A DNA stretch of 64,000 nucleotides from Lelliottia nimipressuralis (GTDB lineage: Bacteria; Pseudomonadota; Gammaproteobacteria; Enterobacterales; Enterobacteriaceae). The translations under genes were made by a program, and so were the position numbers. The notes under the pieces are model-generated. The model was not told the DNA's origin and did not search any database. It saw nothing but the letters and a program-made list of their open reading frames with translations. The DNA is taken from NCBI RefSeq assembly GCF_004402045.1, contig NZ_SOMG01000012.1, positions 62,001 through 126,000 of the forward strand. Reading direction: 5' to 3'. Numbering within the stretch: position 1 is the first letter of the stretch; every line of letters begins with the position of its first letter. Positions 1-7,596 of the stretch are shown piece by piece.

Positions 1-141
1 CGCCGCGGCGCTAACGGTGGCGGTCGCGAGCAACAGCGTCCTGCCGCTAAAGCCGCAAAACCGCGCGGACGTGATGCCCAGCCTGCAGGTAACAGCGCGA
101 TGATGGATGCGCTGGCAGCCGCAATGGGTAAGAAACGCTAA
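1..141 (+). CDS. yhgF: Tex/YhgF transcription accessory protein, C-terminal end (partial)
   Basis: Frame 1 is open from the window edge to a TAA at 139-141 and encodes the last 46 residues. The tail is Gly/Arg/Ala-rich and ends in MMDALAAAMGKKR, which I recognise as the C-terminus of the enterobacterial Tex-family RNA-binding protein YhgF. YhgF lies just upstream of feoA in E. coli, so context agrees. The basic low-complexity tail follows the S1 RNA-binding domain, which is outside the window. Function is known only broadly (nucleic-acid binding, toxin expression in other genera). The catalytic and structural core is not visible here. Confidence 0.85.
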   Translation, partial: RRGANGGGREQQRPAAKAAKPRGRDAQPAGNSAMMDALAAAMGKKR

Positions 142-151
142 GGTTGTAAAT

Positions 152-217
152 GCCCGGTGGCGCTGCGCTTACCGGGCCTGCGGTTTTGTAGGCCGGGCAA
201 ACGCAGTGCCGCCCGGC
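152..217. repeat. REP/BIME-like pair of palindromic repeats
   Basis: Two inverted copies of a GCCCGGTGGCGC...ACCGGGC-type palindrome (about 152-180 and 190-217) sit in the spacer after yhgF. Each can fold into a GC-rich hairpin, and the same element recurs at 5846, 7520, 19224 and 60718. The rest of the 318-base spacer up to feoA is AT-rich and holds the FNR-like and Fur-like sites listed separately. Confidence 0.75.
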
Positions 218-327
218 AAGCAGGCCGCAGGGAATTAAAATAAATAGGATGTAGCCATATTTAAACCACTAGTTATCACCCCGTTAACAAATACCCCCAT
301 TTCGTTTTCCCGTCATTTCAGCAAATA

Positions 328-341
328 TTGAGCAAGGTCAA
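328..341 (+). promoter_or_regulatory. FNR-like site upstream of feoABC
   Basis: TTGAGCAAGGTCAA is a dyad matching the FNR consensus TTGAT-N4-ATCAA at 8 of 10 fixed positions. The feo operon of E. coli is known to be induced anaerobically by FNR, so the location about 120 bases upstream of feoA is sensible. The match is imperfect and no promoter position has been measured here. Confidence 0.5.
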
Positions 342-398
342 ACAGGCCGTAAATTAATACCGCAAACAACATTCCGTCACAGTTTTAATATTGCTGAT

Positions 399-417
399 AA
401 AAACTATTCTCATTATC
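399..417 (+). promoter_or_regulatory. Fur box-like site upstream of feoABC
   Basis: The right half (TCATTATC) matches the Fur consensus exactly and the 19-base window agrees at 13 of 19 positions. It lies about 43 bases upstream of the feoA start, where iron-dependent repression of the ferrous uptake operon would be expected. Confidence 0.55.
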
Positions 418-459
418 ATCCCATAGTAGATAATTTAACCTTTCGTGGAATCAGGCATT

Positions 460-687
460 ATGCAATTCACTCCAGACAGTGCATGGAAGATTACCGGTTT
501 TACCCGCGAAATTAGCCCTGCCTATCGGCAGAAGCTGCTGTCACTGGGCATGCTGCCCGGCTCGTCATTCCAGGTGGTACGCGTGGCGCCGTTAGGCGAT
601 CCGGTTCACATCGAAACCCGACGCGTGAATCTGGTACTGCGTAAGAAAGACCTCGCATTAATAGAAGTCGAAGCTTTATCCCGATAA
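460..687 (+). CDS. feoA: Ferrous iron transport protein A (SH3-like)
   Basis: Small cytoplasmic SH3-like protein of the Feo ferrous iron uptake system; it is thought to modulate the FeoB GTPase. The 75-residue product has the E. coli length and motifs ([10 protein letters not shown] near residue 30, PLGDP, RKKDL). An in-frame GTG lies five codons upstream at 445, but the ATG at 460 gives the family length and is preferred. feoB starts 29 bases downstream, making feoABC one operon with Fur-like and FNR-like sites upstream. Confident call; only the exact start is open to doubt. Confidence 0.93.
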   Translation: MQFTPDSAWKITGFTREISPAYRQKLLSLGMLPGSSFQVVRVAPLGDPVHIETRRVNLVLRKKDLALIEVEALSR

Positions 688-716
688 CAAGCCAGCGGTT
701 TCAGTGAGTCTAAAAA

Positions 717-3035
717 ATGAAAAAGTTAACTATTGGCTTAATTGGCAATCCTAATTCCGGCAAGACTACGCTTTTTAACCAGCTTACGGGGGCACGCCAG
801 CGCGTGGGTAACTGGGCGGGCGTGACGGTTGAGCGTAAAGAAGGCCAGTTCACAACAACCGACAACCAGGTCACGCTGGTTGACCTTCCCGGCACCTATT
901 CCTTAACCACCATTTCGTCACAAACCTCGCTCGATGAGCAAATTGCCTGTCACTATATTCTTGGCGGCGACGCGGACCTGCTGATCAACGTGGTCGATGC
1001 CTCGAACCTCGAGCGTAACCTTTATCTGACGCTGCAGCTGCTGGAGCTGGGGATCCCCTGCATCGTGGCGCTCAACATGCTCGACATTGCGGAGAAACAA
1101 AAGCTGCGCATCGATGTCGATGCCCTCTCCGCACGTCTCGGGTGCCCAGTCGTTCCGCTGGTTTCGACGCGCGCTCGCGGTATTGATGCACTCAAGCTGG
1201 CCATTGACCGTCACGCGGGCAATCGCGACGTTGAGCTGGTGCATTACGCGAAGCCCCTCCTGCGCGAAGCCAATATGCTGGCGCAGGAGATGGACAACAG
1301 CATGCCTGCGAAACAGCGGCTGTGGCTCGGCCTGCAGATGCTGGAAGGGGATATCTACAGCCGCGCTTACGCCGGACATGCGGCTGATAAACTGGACGTG
1401 ACGGTGGCCCGTCTTAGCGACGAGCTGGACGACCCGGCGCTGCACATCGCCGATGCGCGTTACCAGGCCATCGCCTCGATCTGCGACGTTGTCAGTAACG
1501 CCCTCACTGCGGAACCCAGCCGCTTTACGGCGGCGGTAGATAAGGTTGTGCTAAACCGCTTCCTCGGCTTGCCCGTTTTCCTGCTGGTGATGTACGTGAT
1601 GTTCCTGCTCGCCATTAACATCGGTGGCGCACTCCAGCCCATTTTCGATGCGGGTTCCGTCGCGGTCTTCGTACACGGTATTCAGTGGGTGGGTTACACC
1701 CTGCACTTCCCGGAATGGCTAACCATCTTCCTCGCGCAGGGGATCGGCGGCGGTATCAACACCGTTCTGCCGCTGGTGCCGCAGATCGGCATGATGTATC
1801 TGTTCCTCTCGTTCCTGGAAGACTCCGGTTACATGGCGCGCGCCGCGTTCGTGATGGATCGTCTGATGCAGGCGCTGGGCCTGCCGGGTAAATCCTTCGT
1901 TCCGCTGATTGTCGGCTTTGGCTGTAACGTCCCGTCGGTGATGGGTGCGCGCACCCTTGATGCGCCGCGTGAACGTCTGATGACCATCATGATGGCGCCG
2001 TTCATGTCCTGCGGTGCCCGTCTGGCGATCTTTGCCGTCTTTGCGGCAGCCTTCTTTGGTCAGCAGGGCGCGCTGGCAGTCTTCTCGCTGTATGTGCTGG
2101 GCATCGTGATGGCAATCCTGACCGGCTTAATGCTGAAACATACGATCATGCGCGGTGAGGCCTCACCGTTTGTGATGGAGCTCCCGGTGTACCACGTGCC
2201 GCACCTGAAAAGCCTGGCGATCCAGACCTGGCAGCGCCTGAAAGGCTTTGTGCTACGCGCCGGTAAGGTGATTGTCATCGTCAGTATTTTCCTGAGCGCG
2301 CTGAACAGCTTTACCCTCAGCGGGCAGGCGGCAGATAACATCAACGACTCGGCCCTCGCCTCCGTCAGCCGCGTCATCACGCCGGTCTTCAAACCGATTG
2401 GCGTGCATGAGGATAACTGGCAGGCAACCGTCGGGCTGTTTACTGGTGCAATGGCAAAAGAGGTCGTTGTCGGCACGCTGAACACGCTCTACACCGCAGA
2501 GAACATTCAGGAGCAGGAGTTTAATCCGGCAGAGTTTCATCTCGGTCATGAACTGCTGGGTGCCGTAGAGGAAACCTGGCAGAGCCTGAAAGACACCTTC
2601 AGCCTGAGCGTGCTGGCCAACCCAATTGAAGCGAGCAAAGGCGACGGCGAAATGGCAACGGGAGCCATGGGCGTGATGAGCGAGAAATTTGGCAGCGCGT
2701 CCGCGGCCTATAGCTACCTCATCTTTGTTCTGCTCTACATTCCTTGCATCTCCGTGATGGGGGCGATTGCCCGCGAGTCCAGCCGCGGCTGGATGGGCTT
2801 CTCCATCCTGTGGGGGTTAAACATTGCCTACTCGCTGGCGACGCTCTTTTATCAGACCGTTAACTTCAGCCAGCACCCGCGCTACAGCCTGGTCTGCATC
2901 CTCGCGGTGGTTCTGTTTAACGCGATCGTTCTCGGCCTGTTACGGCGCGCGCGCAGCCGCGTCGATATCGACCTGCTGGCTAATCGTAAAACCGCCGCGA
3001 CCTGCTGCAGCAGCCCGGCGGGCGACTGTCACTAA
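717..3035 (+). CDS. feoB: Ferrous iron transporter FeoB (GTPase-permease)
   Basis: Inner-membrane Fe(II) permease with an N-terminal G-protein domain. The 772-residue product matches the family length. G1 is GNPNSGKT (residues 10-17), G3 is DLPG (56-59) and G4 is NMLD (120-123). A helical GDI-like region follows, then the polytopic membrane half with two Gate motifs that contain conserved cysteines ([21 protein letters not shown]). The tail is cysteine-rich (CCSSPAGDC). It is the second gene of feoABC; feoC begins 10 bases after the stop codon. Confidence 0.97.
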   Translation: MKKLTIGLIGNPNSGKTTLFNQLTGARQRVGNWAGVTVERKEGQFTTTDNQVTLVDLPGTYSLTTISSQTSLDEQIACHYILGGDADLLINVVDASNLERNLYLTLQLLELGIPCIVALNMLDIAEKQKLRIDVDALSARLGCPVVPLVSTRARGIDALKLAIDRHAGNRDVELVHYAKPLLREANMLAQEMDNSMPAKQRLWLGLQMLEGDIYSRAYAGHAADKLDVTVARLSDELDDPALHIADARYQAIASICDVVSNALTAEPSRFTAAVDKVVLNRFLGLPVFLLVMYVMFLLAINIGGALQPIFDAGSVAVFVHGIQWVGYTLHFPEWLTIFLAQGIGGGINTVLPLVPQIGMMYLFLSFLEDSGYMARAAFVMDRLMQALGLPGKSFVPLIVGFGCNVPSVMGARTLDAPRERLMTIMMAPFMSCGARLAIFAVFAAAFFGQQGALAVFSLYVLGIVMAILTGLMLKHTIMRGEASPFVMELPVYHVPHLKSLAIQTWQRLKGFVLRAGKVIVIVSIFLSALNSFTLSGQAADNINDSALASVSRVITPVFKPIGVHEDNWQATVGLFTGAMAKEVVVGTLNTLYTAENIQEQEFNPAEFHLGHELLGAVEETWQSLKDTFSLSVLANPIEASKGDGEMATGAMGVMSEKFGSASAAYSYLIFVLLYIPCISVMGAIARESSRGWMGFSILWGLNIAYSLATLFYQTVNFSQHPRYSLVCILAVVLFNAIVLGLLRRARSRVDIDLLANRKTAATCCSSPAGDCH

Positions 3036-3045
3036 GGAGTACGCA

Positions 3046-3282
3046 ATGGCATCGTTGATTCAGGTTCGAGACCTGCTGGCGCTACAGGGGCGGATGGAGG
3101 CGAAACAGCTGAGCCTCAGCCTGCATACGCCGCAGCCGATGATCGATGCCATGCTGGAAAGGCTTGAAGCCATGGGGAAAGCCGTGCGGATTCAGGAAGA
3201 CGCGGACGGTTGCCTCTCCGGCAGTTGTAAAAGCTGTCCGGAAGGAAAAGCCTGCCTCAGGGAGTGGTGGGCACTGCGCTAA
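3046..3282 (+). CDS. feoC: FeoC, small winged-helix Fe-S protein of the Feo system
   Basis: 78 residues with a winged-helix N-terminal part and a C-terminal cysteine cluster ([15 protein letters not shown]), the pattern known to hold an oxygen-sensitive Fe-S cluster in Klebsiella and E. coli FeoC. It stabilises FeoB or regulates its proteolysis. The ATG at 3046 follows a strong AAGGAG at 3034-3039; longer in-frame starts lie inside feoB and are rejected. A GC-rich hairpin follows directly after the stop. Confidence 0.93.
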   Translation: MASLIQVRDLLALQGRMEAKQLSLSLHTPQPMIDAMLERLEAMGKAVRIQEDADGCLSGSCKSCPEGKACLREWWALR

Positions 3283-3283
3283 T

Positions 3284-3309
3284 AAAGCCGGGCAGTGATG
3301 CCCGGCTTT
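3284..3309. terminator. Bidirectional hairpin between feoC and the DUF1471 gene
   Basis: Perfect 10-bp stem AAAGCCGGGC / GCCCGGCTTT with a 6-base loop starts right after the feoC stop. The A and T runs at the stem ends allow termination in both directions between the convergent genes. Confidence 0.75.
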
Positions 3310-3315
3310 ATCGTA

Positions 3316-3585
3316 TTACTTATAGACGTCCGCCGTTGCGCGCACGTTTTTGGTCTGCTTTTCAGCACTGGTGACGACATAGTACGTCCCACCCAGCTCA
3401 TCCGCTTTCTTCGACAGCTCTCTTCTTGCGTCCATCGGCGCGGTGGTGTCAGACGTAGAAATCTCACCAACTTTGGTCAGATTCATTCCGGCAACTTTAT
3501 CTTTTTCCAGCTCTTTTGCCGCAAAGACGCCAAATGAAAGTGACCCAATAACCAGAGAAGTGACAATACCTGTAACAAGTTTCAT
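3316..3585 (-). CDS. DUF1471 (YhcN/BhsA-like) small periplasmic protein
   Basis: 89-residue secreted protein with a signal peptide (MKLVTGIVTSLVIGSLSFGVFA) and a short YhcN/DUF1471-type domain ending in TYYVVTSAEKQTKNVRATADVYK. The family includes BhsA, McbA and YhcN, small stress-induced periplasmic proteins linked to biofilm and envelope stress. The start at 3585 has a GGAG about 10 bases upstream; an in-frame ATG at 3600 sits on top of that site and is less likely. E. coli K-12 has no such gene here, so this is a local accessory gene. Exact function is unknown. Confidence 0.8.
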   Translation of the reverse strand: MKLVTGIVTSLVIGSLSFGVFAAKELEKDKVAGMNLTKVGEISTSDTTAPMDARRELSKKADELGGTYYVVTSAEKQTKNVRATADVYK

Positions 3586-3696
3586 AGCCTGACTCTCCAT
3601 AGGATTGTTGTTTTGATTATCGTAGGCAGAACAACCGCAACGACAACTGGAGTATGGTTGCGGTGTGTTACTTTTTCCAGGCTGGATGGAAAATAA

Positions 3697-4470
3697 TCAG
3701 TCGAAACGTTGACTTAACGCAATGAGCGCTGAACAAAATTCGACCGGATGAGAGATGAACGGGGCATGCGCGGCTTTGGCAATGACCTGCGATTCGCTGT
3801 CCGGCCAGAGTGCATCCAGGAGCGGAACCACTTTGCGCGGCACAAGGCCATCGAGGTACCCATAGATGCGCAGATGCGGCATTGCCAGCGCGGTCAGCGG
3901 CTCACGCAGGTCAACCGTTTTCAGGATCTCCAGCCCACCGTTAAGCACCTCCACGTCCGGCATCGGCAGGGAAAGCACGGTCTGTTTCAGCGTTCTGGCA
4001 TCCTGACGCGCCGTTTCCGTGCCCATCGTCTGCAGGGCGAGGAACCGCTCTACGGTCCGCTGGAAATCTTCGCTCAGCTGTTGCTGGAAGCTCGCCAGCA
4101 CGTCAGGTTTTATGCCTGGCCACGCCTCTTGCGCACTAAAGCATGGCGATGAAGCCACGGTCACCAGCGCCCTCACGCGTTCGGGCTGCGACAGGGCAAT
4201 CTGGCTCGCCACCAGCCCGCCCAGGCTCCAGCCGAGCCAGATAGCATTTTGCGGCGCAGCGTCCAGAACCTGCCGGGCCATCTCATCAAGCGACATCACC
4301 CCAAAACCGCGGCTGCGGCCAAAACCGGGTAAATCCACCAGATGCAGCGTGAAATGCGAGGCAAGTTCCTCACTTATGCAATGCCATACTTCTGCATTCA
4401 GGCCCCATCCGTGCAGCAGCACAAGATGGCAATTTCCTGTCCCTGCAGTCTGCCACCACAGCGTCTTCAT
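3697..4470 (-). CDS. bioH: Pimeloyl-[ACP] methyl ester esterase BioH
   Basis: Alpha/beta hydrolase that removes the methyl group from pimeloyl-ACP methyl ester, ending the BioC-primed fatty-acid detour of biotin synthesis. 257 residues. The nucleophile elbow GWSLGG places Ser82; Asp in YLDGLVP and His in KAAHAPF (near residues 207 and 235) complete the triad. The oxyanion-hole motif HGWGLN is present. It is divergent from gntX with only 36 bases between the start codons, so the two promoters must overlap. Confidence 0.96.
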   Translation of the reverse strand: MKTLWWQTAGTGNCHLVLLHGWGLNAEVWHCISEELASHFTLHLVDLPGFGRSRGFGVMSLDEMARQVLDAAPQNAIWLGWSLGGLVASQIALSQPERVRALVTVASSPCFSAQEAWPGIKPDVLASFQQQLSEDFQRTVERFLALQTMGTETARQDARTLKQTVLSLPMPDVEVLNGGLEILKTVDLREPLTALAMPHLRIYGYLDGLVPRKVVPLLDALWPDSESQVIAKAAHAPFISHPVEFCSALIALSQRFD

Positions 4471-4506
4471 CAGTTACTGTTCTCTCTTTTCACATGGAGG
4501 TTGCAC

Positions 4507-5190
4507 ATGCTAACAGTGCCCGGCTCGTGCTGGCTATGCCAAATGCCACTTGCACTCAGCGGATGGGGCGTCTGCTCCGTCTGCACGCGATCGCTTGTAG
4601 GGCGAATCGCGACCTGCCCACAGTGTGGTTTACCGGCAACAAACCCCGTTCTGCCCTGCGGCCGTTGCCTGAAAAAATCCCCGCCATGGAGCGCGCTTGT
4701 CGCCGTGGATGATTATGTTCCGCCGCTGAGCAGGCTCATTCACGCGCTGAAGTTTTCCGGCCAGAGTTCGCTGGCACGGCCCCTTGCCCGCCTGCTCTTG
4801 CTGGCGGTTTTGCAGGCGCGTCGTCATCGTGGGTTGCCGAAAATCGACAGGGTGGTGAATGTGCCCTTATTCCGACGCCGGCACTGGCGACGCGGCTATA
4901 ACCAGAGCGATCTGATCTGCCGCCCCCTCGCCCGGTGGCTCGGCTGTCGGTATGACGCCAGCGCGCTCACGCGTGTTCACGCCACCGCCATCCAGCATCA
5001 GCTCAGCGCCCGGCTTCGCAAAAGAAACCTCAAAAATGCCTTTCGCCTTGAATTGCCGGTCGACGGTCTCCATATCGCGATTGTGGATGATGTCGTCACC
5101 ACAGGCAGTACCGTTGCTGAACTTTCCCGACTGCTTTTGCGAAGCGGCGCCGCGTCGGTTCAGGTATGGTGTCTGTGCCGTACCTTGTAG
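4507..5190 (+). CDS. gntX: ComF/GntX-family phosphoribosyltransferase-like protein
   Basis: 227 residues. The N-terminus carries zinc-ribbon cysteine pairs (CWLC, CSVC, CPQC, CGRC) and the C-terminal half has a PRTase-type PRPP loop (VDDVVTTGST). The family includes ComF of competent bacteria and E. coli GntX/YhgH, which is associated with high-affinity gluconate uptake and with use of DNA as nutrient. The ATG at 4507 is preceded by GGAGG; longer frames run back into the bioH promoter and are rejected. It lies between bioH and nfuA as in E. coli. Confidence 0.93.
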   Translation: MLTVPGSCWLCQMPLALSGWGVCSVCTRSLVGRIATCPQCGLPATNPVLPCGRCLKKSPPWSALVAVDDYVPPLSRLIHALKFSGQSSLARPLARLLLLAVLQARRHRGLPKIDRVVNVPLFRRRHWRRGYNQSDLICRPLARWLGCRYDASALTRVHATAIQHQLSARLRKRNLKNAFRLELPVDGLHIAIVDDVVTTGSTVAELSRLLLRSGAASVQVWCLCRTL

Positions 5191-5251
5191 CCCTTCTTCA
5201 ATGGGCGTATGATTATACCCAGGTAATTTAGTCAACTATTAGGCCAAAGCT

Positions 5252-5827
5252 ATGATCCGTATTTCCGATTCTGCACAAGCGCACTTTGCCAAACTGCTGG
5301 CAAATCAGGAAGAAGGGACGCAGATCCGCGTGTTTGTGATTAACCCAGGCACTCCGAATGCAGAATGTGGTGTTTCTTATTGTCCTCCGGACGCCGTGGA
5401 AGCAACTGACACTGCCCTTAAATTTGAACAGCTCACCGCCTACGTTGATGAGCTGAGCGCACCTTATCTTGAAGATGCGGAGATCGACTTCGTCACCGAT
5501 CAGCTGGGTTCTCAGCTGACCCTGAAAGCACCAAACGCGAAAATGCGTAAAGTGTCTGACGATGCCCCGCTGATGGAACGCGTTGAATATCTGCTGCAAT
5601 CCCAGATCAACCCGCAGCTGGCTGGCCACGGCGGTCGTGTTTCCCTGATGGAAATCACCGACGACGGTCTGGCGATCCTGCAGTTCGGCGGCGGCTGTAA
5701 CGGCTGTTCCATGGTCGACGTGACCCTGAAAGAAGGGATCGAGAAGCAGCTGCTGAACGAGTTCCCGGAACTGAAAGGCGTGCGCGACCTGACTGAACAC
5801 CAGCGCGGCGAGCACTCTTACTACTAA
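5252..5827 (+). CDS. nfuA: Fe-S biogenesis/carrier protein NfuA
   Basis: 191 residues: an N-terminal degenerate A-type carrier domain (1-~100) and a C-terminal Nfu domain with the cluster-binding CNGC (Cys149, Cys152). It carries a [4Fe-4S] cluster and passes it to targets such as lipoyl synthase and aconitase under oxidative or iron stress. Length and motifs match E. coli NfuA. It is monocistronic here; a REP pair and a T-rich run follow. Confidence 0.96.
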   Translation: MIRISDSAQAHFAKLLANQEEGTQIRVFVINPGTPNAECGVSYCPPDAVEATDTALKFEQLTAYVDELSAPYLEDAEIDFVTDQLGSQLTLKAPNAKMRKVSDDAPLMERVEYLLQSQINPQLAGHGGRVSLMEITDDGLAILQFGGGCNGCSMVDVTLKEGIEKQLLNEFPELKGVRDLTEHQRGEHSYY

Positions 5828-5845
5828 TTCAGTGCCCGTCTGTAT

Positions 5846-5940
5846 TGCCCGGTGGCGCTGCGCTTACCGGGCCTACAAAACAGTTACTGCATCCGAATCG
5901 TAGGCCGGGTAAGGCGAAGCCGCCACCCGGCTTTTGTTTT
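5846..5940. repeat. REP/BIME pair with T-rich tail after nfuA
   Basis: Two inverted REP palindromes (about 5846-5876 and 5900-5931) followed by CTTTTGTTTT. The second hairpin plus T-run probably terminates nfuA. The remaining 250 bases to gntT hold the gntT control region with two GntR-type operators. Confidence 0.75.
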
Positions 5941-6018
5941 CCCCCCGCTCCCCCTCTATATGTTGACCTGCGTCTCATAATTCAAATTTAGCCTCCCAGG
6001 GTGATTCTCAATCGCGTC

Positions 6019-6034
6019 ATGTTACCCGTATCAT
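6019..6034 (+). promoter_or_regulatory. GntR operator 1 upstream of gntT
   Basis: ATGTTACCCGTATCAT matches the GntR (gluconate repressor) operator type ATGTTACC-N-GTAACAT. E. coli gntT is known to have two such operators, so presence of a pair here supports the call. Confidence 0.65.
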
Positions 6035-6160
6035 TCTCGTGGGCACTCAGCATCCTTATAACAGCCGACTAAACTTAATGGTTTCGAAGGCATCAGTATG
6101 AGTGCCGTTAACACTCTGTTCCCAGTTGGGACAATCGGAATTTGTCGTTGAAACAATGAC

Positions 6161-6172
6161 GTTACCCATAAC
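6161..6172 (+). promoter_or_regulatory. GntR operator 2 upstream of gntT
   Basis: The near-palindrome GTTACCCATAAC lies 22 bases before the gntT start and about 140 bases from operator 1. That distance allows a repression loop between two bound GntR dimers. Confidence 0.6.
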
Positions 6173-6193
6173 AATTCAAAGGCCAGGTAAATC

Positions 6194-7510
6194 ATGCCAT
6201 TAGTCATCGTTGCTATCGGTGTTGTGTTATTACTGCTCTTGATGATCCGTTTCAAAATGAACGGATTTATCGCTCTGGTTCTGGTGGCACTTGCAGTCGG
6301 TCTGATGCAAGGGATGCCGCTGGTGAAAGTCATCAGCTCGATTAAAGCCGGTGTCGGCGGCACGCTCGGCAGCCTGGCGTTGATCATGGGCTTCGGCGCC
6401 ATGCTCGGCAAAATGCTGGCGGACTGCGGTGGTGCCCAGCGCATTGCCACCACGCTTATCGAAAAATTTGGCAAGAAGAACATTCAGTGGGCGGTGGTAT
6501 TAACCGGTTTTACCGTCGGTTTTGCGCTGTTCTATGAAGTGGGCTTCGTGCTGATGCTGCCGCTGGTATTCACCATCGCCGCCGCGGCCAACATCCCGCT
6601 GCTGTTCGTGGGTGTGCCAATGGCTGCGGCGCTGTCCGTTACCCACGGCTTCCTGCCGCCGCACCCGGGCCCAACCGCTATCGCGACTATCTTCCATGCA
6701 GATATGGGTAAAACCCTGCTGTTCGGTACGATTCTGGCGATCCCAACCGTAATCCTGGCAGGCCCCGTTTATGCCCGCTTCCTGAAAGGCATTGATAAGC
6801 CTATCCCGGAAGGTCTGTACAGCGCGAAAACCTTCACCGAAGAAGAGATGCCTGGCTTTGGCGTCAGCGTCTGGACCTCTCTGGTACCGGTAATTCTGAT
6901 GGCGATGCGCGCCGTGGCGGAGATGATCCTGCCGAAAGGTCATCCGTTCCTGTCCGTTGCCGAGTTCCTGGGTGACCCGGTGATGGCCACCCTGATTGCG
7001 GTCCTGATCGCGATGTTCACCTTCGGTCTGAACCGTGGCCGCTCCATGGATCAGATCAACGACACGCTGACCTCGTCCATCAAAATCATTGCCATGATGC
7101 TCCTGATCATCGGCGGTGGCGGTGCGTTCAAGCAGGTTCTGGTCGACAGCGGCGTGGATAAATACATCGCTGCCATGATGCATGAAACCAACGTGTCACC
7201 GCTTCTGATGGCCTGGTCTATCGCCGCGGTTCTGCGTATTGCGCTGGGTTCTGCGACCGTTGCGGCGATCACCGCAGGCGGTATCGTTGCCCCGCTGATT
7301 GCGACCACGGGTGTGAGCCCTGAGCTGATGGTTATCGCCGTCGGTTCCGGTAGCGTGATTTTCTCTCACGTAAACGATCCGGGCTTCTGGCTGTTCAAGG
7401 AGTACTTCAACCTGACGATCGGTGAAACCATCAAGTCCTGGTCCGCGCTGGAAACCATTATTTCGGTGTGCGGTCTGGTCGGGGTGCTGCTGTTGAATAT
7501 GGTGGTTTGA
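6194..7510 (+). CDS. gntT: High-affinity gluconate:H+ symporter GntT
   Basis: 438-residue GntP-family inner-membrane permease, the same length as E. coli GntT and nearly identical to it through hallmark segments such as GFLPPHPGPTAIATIF and SHVNDPGFWLFKEYF. About 12-14 hydrophobic segments span the whole protein. It imports gluconate for the Entner-Doudoroff pathway. The start has weak RBS signal but matches the family N-terminus (MPLVIVAIGV). The long leader carries two GntR operators; catabolite control is likely, though I could not place a convincing CRP site. Confidence 0.96.
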   Translation: MPLVIVAIGVVLLLLLMIRFKMNGFIALVLVALAVGLMQGMPLVKVISSIKAGVGGTLGSLALIMGFGAMLGKMLADCGGAQRIATTLIEKFGKKNIQWAVVLTGFTVGFALFYEVGFVLMLPLVFTIAAAANIPLLFVGVPMAAALSVTHGFLPPHPGPTAIATIFHADMGKTLLFGTILAIPTVILAGPVYARFLKGIDKPIPEGLYSAKTFTEEEMPGFGVSVWTSLVPVILMAMRAVAEMILPKGHPFLSVAEFLGDPVMATLIAVLIAMFTFGLNRGRSMDQINDTLTSSIKIIAMMLLIIGGGGAFKQVLVDSGVDKYIAAMMHETNVSPLLMAWSIAAVLRIALGSATVAAITAGGIVAPLIATTGVSPELMVIAVGSGSVIFSHVNDPGFWLFKEYFNLTIGETIKSWSALETIISVCGLVGVLLLNMVV

Positions 7511-7519
7511 TGTAAAAAA

Positions 7520-7550
7520 GCCGGGTGGCGCTGACGCTTACCCGGCCTAC
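7520..7550 (-). terminator. REP hairpin with T-run, probable malQ terminator
   Basis: A single REP palindrome whose minus-strand reading ends in GCCGGCTTTTTT-type sequence (A-run at 7514-7519 on the plus strand). It lies between convergent gntT and malQ and would stop minus-strand transcription leaving malQ. Confidence 0.65.
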
Positions 7551-7558
7551 AATCTATT

Positions 7559-7592
7559 CCCTCTCCCTCTGGGAGAGGGTTAGGGTGAGGGT
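7559..7592. repeat. CCCTCTCCC/GGGAGAGGG palindromic repeat, copy 1
   Basis: The unit is CCCTCTCCC-x-GGGAGAGGG followed by TTAGGGTGAGGG. Further copies are at 15383, 17456 (two, inverted) and 30781. Such elements are common intergenic hairpins in Enterobacter and Klebsiella genomes; function is unknown. Confidence 0.7.
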
Positions 7593-7596
7593 GAAA

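Noticed and set aside
445-459. GTG start five codons upstream for feoA
   Set aside because: The ATG at 460 gives exactly the 75-residue FeoA known from E. coli.
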